This document shows positions 1 through 6,690 of a stretch of 9,043 bases of DNA, in pieces. Below the pieces are notes generated by a model. That model worked only from the letters and a program-made list of their open reading frames with translations, made no database searches and was not told the DNA's origin. Source of the DNA: Opitutaceae bacterium. GTDB taxonomy: Bacteria; Verrucomicrobiota; Verrucomicrobiia; Opitutales; Opitutaceae. Every line of letters starts with the position of its first letter. The first letter of the stretch is position 1. The DNA lies in the NCBI GenBank assembly GCA_029979145.1, contig JAPOIC010000071.1, positions 1 to 9,043 on the forward strand, in the 5' to 3' direction. The translations under genes were made by a program, and so were the position numbers.

Positions 1-764
1 AGATGCAGATCAACGCCTCCATCGCCGAGGCCGACATCGGCAGTGTCGCGGTGGACCAACCGGTGAACTTCACCGTCGATGCATTTCCGAACCGCGAGTT
101 TCGCGGCCGTGTGGTGCAGATCCGCAACTCGCCGACCACCGAGTCAAACGTCGTCACCTACCAAACCATCATCAAGGTCCGCAACGACGACCAGCGCCTC
201 AAGCCCGGCATGACCGCCAACGTCTCCGTTGTCATCGCCAGTCGCCCCGAGACCGTGCGCATCGCCAACAGCGCCCTGCGCGTGCGGATCCCTGAATCCC
301 TTTTGCCGCCAGCCCCCGCCGGTGCCCCGGCCGCCTCCACCCCCGCCGTGGGCAGTGAAGGCGACCAGCGCCAAAAAATCATGCAGCTGATGCAGGACGC
401 CGGCTTCACCCCCGGCAGCGGTCCGCCTTCCCCAGAAGTGCGCGCCAAGATGCAGCAGCTCGCCCAAGAGCGCGGCATCGACCTCTCCGCCCTGCGCGGT
501 GGGCGTCGCGGTGGCAGCGCCCCGGCAGCCGAGTCCGCGGTCACGACCCGCACGGTTTACAAACTGGGTGGCACCGACGTGGCGCCCGAAATCATTCCGG
601 TCACGGTCAAGGTCGGCATCTCCGATGGCTCAAACAGTGAGATCATCGAGGGCCTGGCTGAGGGCGACGTACTCGTCACGAGTGCACTGATCCCGGGCGC
701 CGATGCCTCGGGCTCCGCCGCGCCGTCCAACAACCCCTTCAGCGGCATGCGCCGCCGGTTCTAA
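1..764 (+). CDS. Periplasmic adaptor subunit of a MacA/HlyD-type efflux system (5' partial)
   Basis: The reading frame is open from the window edge. The ATG at base 3 looks internal, because the visible protein begins in the middle of an adaptor domain (INASIAEADIGSVAVDQPV), so the true start lies upstream. This family forms the periplasmic link between an inner-membrane exporter and an outer-membrane channel. Visible residues 1-85 give the beta-barrel region, including the typical stretch RLKPGMTANVSV at 65-76. Residues 181-232 give the membrane-proximal strands, with VKVGISDGSNSEIIEGLAEGD at 202-222 (split by eye). Between them, residues about 98-178 are a Pro/Ala-rich and then helical, charged insert. 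The C-terminus ends in NNPFSGMRRRF. The ATPase gene follows after 11 bases and the permease gene after that, which supports a MacAB/YknXYZ-like exporter. The substrate cannot be read from sequence. Confidence is high for family, low for cargo. Confidence 0.9.
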   Translation, partial: MQINASIAEADIGSVAVDQPVNFTVDAFPNREFRGRVVQIRNSPTTESNVVTYQTIIKVRNDDQRLKPGMTANVSVVIASRPETVRIANSALRVRIPESLLPPAPAGAPAASTPAVGSEGDQRQKIMQLMQDAGFTPGSGPPSPEVRAKMQQLAQERGIDLSALRGGRRGGSAPAAESAVTTRTVYKLGGTDVAPEIIPVTVKVGISDGSNSEIIEGLAEGDVLVTSALIPGADASGSAAPSNNPFSGMRRRF

Positions 765-775
765 GCCGCGCCGCC

Positions 776-1543
776 ATGAGCGCTGTCGTCCAACTCCAGG
801 ACATCCACAAGACCTACGACTCCGGCGAGGTTAAGGTCCACGCCGTGCGCGGCGTCTCTCTCGAGATCCATCGCGGTGACTTCATCGCCGTGATGGGTGC
901 GAGCGGTTCCGGCAAATCCACGATGATGAACCTCATCGGCTGCCTCGACCGCCCGACCTCCGGCACCTACCTGATCGATGGCGTCGATGTCTCCGGCCTC
1001 GACCGCGACGATCTGGCGGATATCCGCAACCAAAAGCTCGGGTTCGTCTTCCAAGGTTTCAACCTCCTCAGCCGCACCACGGCGTTGGAGAACGTCGAGC
1101 TGCCGATGCTCTATGCCCGGAATCGCGTCTCCGCCAAGGCTCTGCGCGTCCGCGCCGAGCACTGCCTCAACATCGTGGGCCTGAGCCAGCGCGCCGACCA
1201 CTTTCCGAGCCAGCTCTCCGGCGGTCAGCAGCAGCGCGTCGCCATCGCCCGCGCCTTGGTCAACGAGCCGCAGGTGCTCGTCGCCGACGAGCCCACGGGC
1301 AACCTCGACAGCAAGACCTCGGTGGAAATCCTCGACGTCTTTCAAAAGCTCAACGAGCAGGGCATCACCATTTTGATGGTCACGCACGAGCTCGACATCG
1401 CGCGGTATGCGAAGCGCAACCTCGTGATGCGCGACGGCCGCGTCGTCAGCGACATCACCGTGCCCAAGCGGCTCCACGCCCCGACGGAAATGCAGAAACT
1501 CCTCGCCGCCGAGACCGAGGCCAAACTCACGGAGGCTTCCTGA
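776..1543 (+). CDS. MacB/LolD-type ABC transporter ATP-binding protein
   Basis: This 255-residue protein is the ATPase of the exporter formed with the adaptor before it and the permease after it. All nucleotide-binding motifs are intact: Walker A GASGSGKST at 41-49, Q-loop Q93 in VFQGFN, signature LSGGQ at 147-151, Walker B VLVADE at 167-172 followed by PTGNLDS, and the H-loop His at 204 in MVTHE. The PTGNLDS D-loop and GFNLL after the Q-loop are typical of the MacB/LolD/FtsE subgroup, which drives mechanotransmission rather than classic transmembrane import. The length matches a stand-alone ATPase of this group. In E. coli MacB the ATPase and permease are fused, whereas here they are separate as in YknYZ. 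The start at 776 puts the N-terminus right before the first beta strand. No clear ribosome binding site precedes it, so translation may depend on the upstream gene. Confidence 0.95.
   Translation: MSAVVQLQDIHKTYDSGEVKVHAVRGVSLEIHRGDFIAVMGASGSGKSTMMNLIGCLDRPTSGTYLIDGVDVSGLDRDDLADIRNQKLGFVFQGFNLLSRTTALENVELPMLYARNRVSAKALRVRAEHCLNIVGLSQRADHFPSQLSGGQQQRVAIARALVNEPQVLVADEPTGNLDSKTSVEILDVFQKLNEQGITILMVTHELDIARYAKRNLVMRDGRVVSDITVPKRLHAPTEMQKLLAAETEAKLTEAS
1531..1535 (+). promoter_or_regulatory. Shine-Dalgarno site for the MacB-type permease
   Basis: GGAGG lies inside the last codons of the ATPase gene, nine bases before the ATG at 1545. It is one of the few strong Shine-Dalgarno sequences in the window. 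It fixes the permease start and suggests that the permease is translated in step with the ATPase. Confidence 0.7.
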
Positions 1544-1544
1544 A

Positions 1545-2753
1545 ATGCGCATCAGCTCCACTTTCATCATCTCGCTGCGCGCCCTGCGCCGCAACGTCCT
1601 GCGCTCTTCCCTCACCGCCCTCGGCATCATCATCGGCGTCGCCGCCGTGATCGCGATGGTCAGCATCGGCAACGGCGCGAAAAATCAGGTCGAGTCGCAA
1701 ATCGCCAGCCTCGGTCAGAACGTGATCATCATCTTCCCCGGCAGCAGCCAGGCCGGCGGCGTGCGCAGCGGCTGGGGTTCCCGGAGCACGCTCACGCCCG
1801 AAGACGCCCAAGCCATCGCCCGCGAGGTCCCCGGGGTCGTCGCCGTCAGTCCCGAGTTGCGTGACCGCGCCCAAGTCCAGGCCAACGGCTTGAACTGGAA
1901 CACCCAGGTCCAGGGCGAGAGCCCAGACTACCTCGGCATTCGCATGTGGGAAATCGCCGACGGCGCCATGTTTACCGAGCAGGACGTGCGCTCCTACGCC
2001 AAGGTCGCCGTCATCGGCAAGACCGTCGCCACCCAGCTCTTCCCCGACGCCGACCCGATCGGCCAGATCATCCGCATCCGCAACATCCCCTTCAAGGTCA
2101 CGGGCGTCCTCGGTCCGAAGGGCTTCAATTTCTTCGGCCAGGATCAGGATGACACCATCATCATTCCCTACAGCAGCCACCTGCGGCGCGTGTCCCGGCG
2201 CGACAATCTCAACTCGATCCTCGTGCAGGCCGTCACCGCCGACGCGATTCCGATGATCCAGGAAAGCCTGACGGACCTCCTGCAGCAACGCCGGCAGGGC
2301 CGCGACCCGGATTTCACCGTGCGCAATCAGGTCGAGCTGGCCGAGGCCGCGACGGCCACGTCCAAGACCATGACGTCGCTCCTCGGCGCCATCGCCGGCG
2401 TGTCGCTCATCGTCGGTGGCATCGGCATCATGAACATCATGCTCGTGAGCGTCACCGAGCGCACCCGCGAGATCGGCATCCGGCTGGCCGTCGGCGCCCA
2501 CGGCAGCGAGATCATGCTGCAATTCCTGATCGAGGCCGTGCTGCTCAGCGCCCTCGGCGGCTCCATCGGCATCGGCCTCGGCATCGGAGCCTCCGAACTC
2601 ATGTCCCGGCTCAACGGCTGGCCCACGCTCATTTCCAGCAGCGCCGCCATCATCGCCTTCGTGACCTCCGCCGCCGTCGGCGTCTTCTTCGGCTACTACC
2701 CGGCCCGCAAGGCCGCGCAGCTCGACCCCATCGACGCCCTGCGCTACGAGTAG
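1545..2753 (+). CDS. MacB-type ABC transporter permease (FtsX family)
   Basis: This 402-residue inner-membrane subunit starts one base after the ATPase stop. The topology is that of MacB-type permeases: one N-terminal membrane helix at about 21-43 (SSLTALGIIIGVAAVIAMVS), a large periplasmic domain at about 45-275, then three C-terminal helices near 277-301, 327-350 and 365-384. Family hallmarks are GGIGIMNIMLVSVTERTREIG beginning at 291 and the terminal PARKAAQLDPIDALRYE pattern at 386-402. Such permeases do not form a conventional substrate pore. They transmit ATPase movement to the periplasmic domain and adaptor, which then push cargo through an outer-membrane channel. No outer-membrane channel gene is visible here, so it may lie upstream or elsewhere. 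Cargo could be a peptide, lipid or drug-like compound, and nothing in the sequence decides this. Confidence 0.95.
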   Translation: MRISSTFIISLRALRRNVLRSSLTALGIIIGVAAVIAMVSIGNGAKNQVESQIASLGQNVIIIFPGSSQAGGVRSGWGSRSTLTPEDAQAIAREVPGVVAVSPELRDRAQVQANGLNWNTQVQGESPDYLGIRMWEIADGAMFTEQDVRSYAKVAVIGKTVATQLFPDADPIGQIIRIRNIPFKVTGVLGPKGFNFFGQDQDDTIIIPYSSHLRRVSRRDNLNSILVQAVTADAIPMIQESLTDLLQQRRQGRDPDFTVRNQVELAEAATATSKTMTSLLGAIAGVSLIVGGIGIMNIMLVSVTERTREIGIRLAVGAHGSEIMLQFLIEAVLLSALGGSIGIGLGIGASELMSRLNGWPTLISSSAAIIAFVTSAAVGVFFGYYPARKAAQLDPIDALRYE

Positions 2754-2757
2754 GGGC

Positions 2758-2781
2758 GCGGGAGCGCCGGTGCTCCCCCGC
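2758..2781 (+). terminator. GC-rich stem-loop after the exporter operon, possible terminator
   Basis: GGGAGC at 2760-2765 pairs with GCTCCC at 2772-2777 around a six-base loop. Two further pairs (2758-2759 with 2780-2781) can form past a two-base bulge. The hairpin lies just after the permease stop. No run of T follows it, so it does not meet the usual rule for an intrinsic terminator. It may instead protect the 3' end of the mRNA or be incidental in GC-rich sequence. Confidence 0.3.
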
Positions 2782-2812
2782 AAACAGGTTTGCCGTCCCT
2801 CCACCTGCCCGC

Positions 2813-3709
2813 ATGCTCCGCCGCATGTCGCGTCGCCTGCTCTTGCTCCTACTGACCGCCGCCCTATTTTCCGCACCGGCCGCCGCCGAGGACTCGCCCG
2901 CCTTCACCGCCGCGGTGGATTTGTTTCGGGACAAACGCTATCCCGACGCGCGCACCGCCTTCCAAGTCCTCACGCTCGACGAACCGGACAATGCCCGTGT
3001 GCGCTACTACCTCGGCCGCATCGCCACGAAGCGGAACGACACCGACGACGCCATCCTGCAGTTCGAGAAAGCCGTCGAACTTGATCCCCAAAACTCAGGT
3101 TACTTCGCCGAGCTCGGCGGCGCCTACGGCACTGCGGCGTCGAAGGCCACGCTGCTCTCCCAAATATCCCTGGCGAAGAGATGCCGCGAAGCGCTCGAAC
3201 ACGCCGTGGAACTCGATCCCAGCAATCTTGATGCCCGCCAGGGCTTGGTGGACTTCTATCGCCAAGCGCCCGGCTTTCTCGGCGGTGGCGTGCTCAAGGC
3301 CTACACGCAGGCCGAGGCCATCCGGAAGCTCGACCTCGAGCGCGGCACGTTGATTTTGGGCCAACTCTACGCCCGGGACCATCGGTTCGACGAAGCCATC
3401 GCGTTGTTCAACGAGCTCCTCGCCGCACAACCCGACAACTACCTCGCCCACTACTCCATCGGCCGCATCGCCGCCGAGGGTGGCGTGCAGTTGGAGACCG
3501 GCGAAAACCACCTGCGCCACTGCCTAGCGCTCACCCCGGCCGCCGATGAACCCTCTCACGCCGCCGCGCACTGGCGCCTCGGCAATCTTGCCGAACGGCG
3601 CAAGGATTCCGCCTCCGCCCGCTCGGCCTACGAGACCGCACTGCAAATCGACCCAAAGTTTCGCCAAGCCGCCGACGCACTCGGCAAGCTCAACACGCCA
3701 AAATCCTGA
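2813..3709 (+). CDS. Secreted TPR-repeat protein
   Basis: The 298-residue product begins with a signal peptide: basic MLRRMSRR, a hydrophobic core at about 9-20, and a likely cleavage site near APAAA-ED at 25. The mature part is almost entirely helical repeats of the tetratricopeptide type. Clear units lie near 28-58, 62-95 (YYLGRIATKRNDTDDAILQF), 176-208 (LYARDHRFDEAIALFNELL), 210-241 and 250-283 (WRLGNLAERRKDSASARSAY). Between them, 141-170 carries a distinctive QAPGFLGGG stretch. TPR proteins are scaffolds for protein contacts, and no catalytic site is evident. An alternative start at the second Met (base 2825) would keep the signal peptide. The gene sits 59 bases after the exporter operon and four bases before the VOC gene, so it probably begins a separate short transcript. 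The actual partner is unknown. Confidence 0.88.
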   Translation: MLRRMSRRLLLLLLTAALFSAPAAAEDSPAFTAAVDLFRDKRYPDARTAFQVLTLDEPDNARVRYYLGRIATKRNDTDDAILQFEKAVELDPQNSGYFAELGGAYGTAASKATLLSQISLAKRCREALEHAVELDPSNLDARQGLVDFYRQAPGFLGGGVLKAYTQAEAIRKLDLERGTLILGQLYARDHRFDEAIALFNELLAAQPDNYLAHYSIGRIAAEGGVQLETGENHLRHCLALTPAADEPSHAAAHWRLGNLAERRKDSASARSAYETALQIDPKFRQAADALGKLNTPKS

Positions 3710-3713
3710 GCCC

Positions 3714-4091
3714 ATGACGCCCCACGCTTCCGCCACCGCCTTCCAAGTCACCAACCTTGAGCGTGCGCTGCGCTACTACACGGACGTGCTCGGGTTCACC
3801 GAGGACTTCCGGTTCGGTCAATACGCGGGCATCAAACTTGGAACCGTCCACCTTCACCTCAACGGCAACGAAACCCACCTCAAGCCCGTCGGCGGCAGCG
3901 CCCTTTACATTTTGTGCGACGAGGTCGACGCCTACTTCGAGACCATTCAAGCAAAGGGCGCCATCGCCCAATTCGCCCCCATGGACGAACCCTACGGCAT
4001 GCGCGACTTCATGATCGCCGACCCCGACGGCAACCACGTGAACTTCGGCTGCGAACTGCAAGAAACGGCAGATGGGCAACCGAAAAACTGA
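3714..4091 (+). CDS. VOC-family protein (glyoxalase/bleomycin-resistance fold)
   Basis: This 125-residue protein has the usual length and signatures of a single-unit vicinal-oxygen-chelate protein made of two beta-alpha-beta-beta-beta modules. They are FQVTNLERALRYYTDVLGF at 10-28 and the closing RDFMIADPDGNHVNFG at 97-112. The start at 3714 is chosen because it leads straight into the first strand. The frame is open further upstream, but longer forms would overlap the TPR gene heavily. Some VOC enzymes bind a metal through a His/Gln, His and Glu triad. Here Q11 and H47 or H49 could serve, but the usual last Glu after DPDGN is replaced by Asn110. The protein may therefore be a metal-free binder like the bleomycin-resistance proteins rather than a lyase or dioxygenase. 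That is inference from motif position. The small-molecule target is unknown. Confidence 0.88.
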   Translation: MTPHASATAFQVTNLERALRYYTDVLGFTEDFRFGQYAGIKLGTVHLHLNGNETHLKPVGGSALYILCDEVDAYFETIQAKGAIAQFAPMDEPYGMRDFMIADPDGNHVNFGCELQETADGQPKN

Positions 4092-4173
4092 CTGCAGCAA
4101 GGAATGGAGCAGACAGCCGGCGCATGGCTTACGCTTGCGTCCGGGGCGTCCCGCGTTGTCCTGAGCCGGGTTC

Positions 4174-4941
4174 ATGTCCGCCGCGCCGCCCATCGTCGAA
4201 TTCCAGTCCGTGGCCAAACGCTACGGCGACGGTCCGTTGGTCCTTGATGGTATCGATTTCCGCGCGCAACCCGGCGACTTCGTCTCGCTCATCGGCCCCA
4301 GTGGCTGCGGAAAATCCACCCTGCTCCGCTTGATCGCGGGACTCAGCCCGGTGACCTCCGGCACCATCTCCATTGCCGGCCGCAGCCCCGAGGCCGCGGC
4401 CGCGGAGCTGGCATTTGTCTTTCAAGAGCCCACCCTGCTCCCGTGGTTGACCGTCGCCGGCAACATCGAGCTGCCGCAAAAACTCCGCGGCATCAAGCCC
4501 GCCGCGCGCGCCGGCGCGCGCGACCAAGCGCTGGCGCTCGTGAAACTTGCCGGCCGGGAGCACGCGCACCCGCGCCAGTTGTCGGGCGGCCAGAAAATGC
4601 GAGTCTCCATCGCCCGCGCTCTAACCCTCGACCCACGTCTGATGCTGCTCGACGAACCGTTTGGTGCGCTGGACGAGATGACGCGCGAGCACCTCAACGA
4701 GGAGTTGCTCACCATCCGGGCCACGCGCAACTGGACCGCCTTTTTTGTCACGCACTCCGTCGCCGAGGCCGTGTTTCTTTCCAACCGCATCCTGATCATG
4801 CGCGCCAACCCGGGCGGCATCGCCCACGAGATCACCGTCGACCTGCCGGCCGAGCGCACAGGTGAAACGCGTCTCACCCGACGTTACCAAGAGCTTGTTG
4901 CCGAAGTCTCGCGACTTCTGCACGCCGTGGAGGGCACCTGA
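4174..4941 (+). CDS. ABC importer ATP-binding protein, SsuB/TauB/ThiZ type
   Basis: This 255-residue ATPase powers the importer whose permease and binding protein follow. Motifs are complete: Walker A GPSGCGKST at 41-49, Q84 in FVFQEPTLLPW, signature LSGGQ at 136-140, Walker B LMLLDE at 156-161 with PFGALDEMTRE, and H194 in FVTHSVAEAV. The LLPW after the Q-loop, PFGALDEMTR and VTHSVAEAVFL are typical of the nitrate/sulfonate/taurine/thiamine-precursor class of importers (COG1116). The ATG at 4174 places the first strand (VEFQSVAKRYG) near the N-terminus, although its ribosome binding site is weak. The 82-base gap before it is the only likely place for the operon's promoter. No riboswitch is recognisable there. 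The permease gene follows after two bases. Confidence 0.93.
   Translation: MSAAPPIVEFQSVAKRYGDGPLVLDGIDFRAQPGDFVSLIGPSGCGKSTLLRLIAGLSPVTSGTISIAGRSPEAAAAELAFVFQEPTLLPWLTVAGNIELPQKLRGIKPAARAGARDQALALVKLAGREHAHPRQLSGGQKMRVSIARALTLDPRLMLLDEPFGALDEMTREHLNEELLTIRATRNWTAFFVTHSVAEAVFLSNRILIMRANPGGIAHEITVDLPAERTGETRLTRRYQELVAEVSRLLHAVEGT
4929..4934 (+). promoter_or_regulatory. Shine-Dalgarno site for the importer permease
   Basis: GGAGGG lies in the last codons of the ATPase gene, nine bases before the ATG at 4944. It supports that start and suggests translational coupling of the two subunits. Confidence 0.7.
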
Positions 4942-4943
4942 CC

Positions 4944-5735
4944 ATGCGCCGTCACCTGCTCAACATTTTCCTCCCCGTGGTTACCGGTGCGCTGGTGATC
5001 GCGCTCTGGTATGGCCTGCGCCAGGTGCTCTCGCCCGACTACAAGTTCCTCCTGCCGGTCCCGCACGAGATCATTGATGCGCTGCGCGACAATTTCCCCG
5101 TCCTCGGCCGCGCCATCCTCAACACCACGAAGGGCGCCCTCATCGGCTTCAGCCTCGCAATCGTCGGCAGCAGCGTGCTCGCGCTTACGCTGTCGCTCTC
5201 CCCCCTCGTGCGCGTGAGCCTCTACCCCTACCTGATGATCCTGCAGATGACGCCGATCATCATCTTCGCGCCGATCCTCGTGCTCTGGGTCGGCCCGGGC
5301 CTGCCCAGCGTGGTCGTGATCACGTTCCTCATCTGCTTTTTCCCGCTCGTCGTGAACACCACCCAAGGGCTCATCTCGGCGGATCGGAACCTCGTCGAAC
5401 TCCTCCAGATGTATCGCGCATCGAAGTGGCAGGAGATCCGCCTCCTCCGCCTGCCGGCCGCCCTGCCGTATTTCTTCACCGGCTTGCGCATCGCGGCGGT
5501 GCTGGCCCCCATCGGCGCACTGGTCGGCGATTACACCGCCGGCAGCTCCGCCGGCGACGGCGGCGGCCTCGGCTTCCAAGCTATCATTTACTCCAGCCAA
5601 GCCAAATATCCCGCGCTCTTCGCCACGGCGGCGGTGACCTGCGTGCTCGGCTTCATCTTTGTGGCCGGAGTGCTGGCCCTGAGCTGGCTTTTCCTGCACA
5701 AGTGGCACGACTCCTACCAACGTTCCGACCGCTGA
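4944..5735 (+). CDS. ABC importer permease, ThiX/SsuC type (BPD_transp_1)
   Basis: This 263-residue inner-membrane protein has about six hydrophobic segments, near 8-28, 64-84, 94-116, 121-141, 178-198 and 225-250. The cytoplasmic coupling loop is seen at about 153-180, where MYRASKWQEIRLLRLPAALP precedes YFFTGLRIA. This is the EAA-type loop that docks on the ATPase, here with the Ala-Ser/Leu-Pro pattern of the SsuC/TauC/ThiX group. LLPVPHEI at 36-43 is also typical of that group, where the consensus is a Pro-x-Pro near the start. The gene lies two bases after the ATPase and seven bases before the binding-protein gene. It should form a homodimer that passes substrate from the periplasmic binding protein to the cytoplasm. 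Confidence 0.93.
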   Translation: MRRHLLNIFLPVVTGALVIALWYGLRQVLSPDYKFLLPVPHEIIDALRDNFPVLGRAILNTTKGALIGFSLAIVGSSVLALTLSLSPLVRVSLYPYLMILQMTPIIIFAPILVLWVGPGLPSVVVITFLICFFPLVVNTTQGLISADRNLVELLQMYRASKWQEIRLLRLPAALPYFFTGLRIAAVLAPIGALVGDYTAGSSAGDGGGLGFQAIIYSSQAKYPALFATAAVTCVLGFIFVAGVLALSWLFLHKWHDSYQRSDR

Positions 5736-5742
5736 TCGCCCC

Positions 5743-6687
5743 ATGAGACGTCTTCTCCTGTTCCTCTGCCTCGCGCCGCTCGCGCACGCCAAGCCGTTCC
5801 CGATTGCTGTCCAGCTCGATTGGGTCGCCGAACCCGAACACGGCGGCTTCTACCAAGCTCAGGCCAAGGGTTTCTTCGCCGCGGAAGGCCTCGACGTCAC
5901 CCTGATCCCCGGCGGACCGAACGCCTTCGTCATGCCGAAGGTCGCCACCAACCAGGCGCAGATCGGCCAGGCCGACAGCACCAACACCCTCCTACAACAG
6001 GCCGAGGGCCTGCCCGTCGTGCAATTCGCCGCCGTGTTCCAAGATGATCCGTCCGGCCTCCTCGCGAGCGCCGAAAGCAACGTGCGCACCTTTGCCGACC
6101 TTGAGGGTAAGACGGTCGTCGCCCGCCCCGAGTGGGCGTTCCTCACCTACCTGCGCGAGAAGCTCGGCGTGAACTTCAACCTCGTGCCGACGAATTTCTC
6201 CATCTCCGGCTTTCTCACCGGTCAGGAACACATTCAGCAGGGTTATTACATTGCCGAGCCCTATCACATCACCAAGGCCGGCGGTCCCGCCCCGCGCTTC
6301 CTGTCGACGTGGGAGGCCGACTTCCGCGCCTACGCCGTGCTCATCACCAACCGCCGCTTTGCGCGGGAGCACCCGGAAAAGCTCAAGGCCTTCGTTCGCG
6401 CCTATCTGCGCGGCTGGCAGGACTACCTCCAGGGCGACCCCGCACCCGCTCACGCCCTCATGAAGGAAGCGAACGCGAACAACACCGACGAATTCATGAG
6501 GGCCTCGCGCCAACTCATCCTCGACGGCGAACTCGTCACCGGACGCGGCCAGGGCGCGGAGAACATCGGCCGCTTGGATGCTGCGCGCTACGCCAAGCAG
6601 ATCGAGCAACTGGAGGAGCTCAACATCCTCAAACGCGGCAAAGTCACCGTCGAGACCGCCTTCACCACCGCCTTCCTGCCCGAGTAA
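5743..6687 (+). CDS. NMT1/THI5-like periplasmic substrate-binding protein
   Basis: The 314-residue protein starts with a short signal peptide (MRRLLLFLCLAPLAHA, likely cut after residue 16). The mature domain matches the NMT1/THI5-like binding-protein fold. AVQLDWVAEPEHGGFYQAQA begins at 22, then KGFFAAEGLDVTLIPGG at 42-58, QIGQADSTNTL at 73-83, and GYYIAEPYHITKAGG at 167-181. Best-studied relatives bind thiamine-pyrimidine degradation products (ThiY, formylaminopyrimidine) or riboflavin (RibY), while wider relatives bind sulfonates or nitrate-like ions. The LDW...HGGFY opening resembles ThiY more than TauA, but the ligand cannot be assigned from this. The cysteine-rich CCCFC motif of the yeast THI5 enzyme is absent, so it is a binding protein and not a pyrimidine synthase. 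No good lipoprotein cysteine is seen, so it is probably soluble in the periplasm. The importer ATPase and permease genes directly precede it. Confidence 0.88.
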   Translation: MRRLLLFLCLAPLAHAKPFPIAVQLDWVAEPEHGGFYQAQAKGFFAAEGLDVTLIPGGPNAFVMPKVATNQAQIGQADSTNTLLQQAEGLPVVQFAAVFQDDPSGLLASAESNVRTFADLEGKTVVARPEWAFLTYLREKLGVNFNLVPTNFSISGFLTGQEHIQQGYYIAEPYHITKAGGPAPRFLSTWEADFRAYAVLITNRRFAREHPEKLKAFVRAYLRGWQDYLQGDPAPAHALMKEANANNTDEFMRASRQLILDGELVTGRGQGAENIGRLDAARYAKQIEQLEELNILKRGKVTVETAFTTAFLPE

Positions 6688-6690
6688 GCC

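Noticed and set aside
761..1672. Minus-strand open frame opposite the exporter ATPase
   Set aside because: The plus strand encodes every ABC ATPase motif. The reverse product looks like compositional shadow.
1527..2876. Long open frame on the minus strand (about 449 codons)
   Set aside because: It is antisense to the MacB-type permease. The product is a low-complexity mix rich in Asp, Ala, Gly and His with no family signature.
4131..4163. Possible promoter before the importer operon, with TTGCGT at 4135-4140 and the inverted repeat ACGCTTGCGT at 4131-4140
   Set aside because: No credible -10 box lies at the proper distance (GTCCTG at 4158-4163), and short GC-rich inverted repeats are common by chance here.
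4092..4173. TPP-type riboswitch suggested by CTGAG at 4161-4165
   Set aside because: The remaining conserved blocks of the TPP element are absent, the tract is too short, and the CTGAG lies too close to the start codon.
4884..5792. Minus-strand open frame opposite the importer permease
   Set aside because: The product is extremely rich in charged residues and His with no motif, while the plus strand gives a clean membrane protein.
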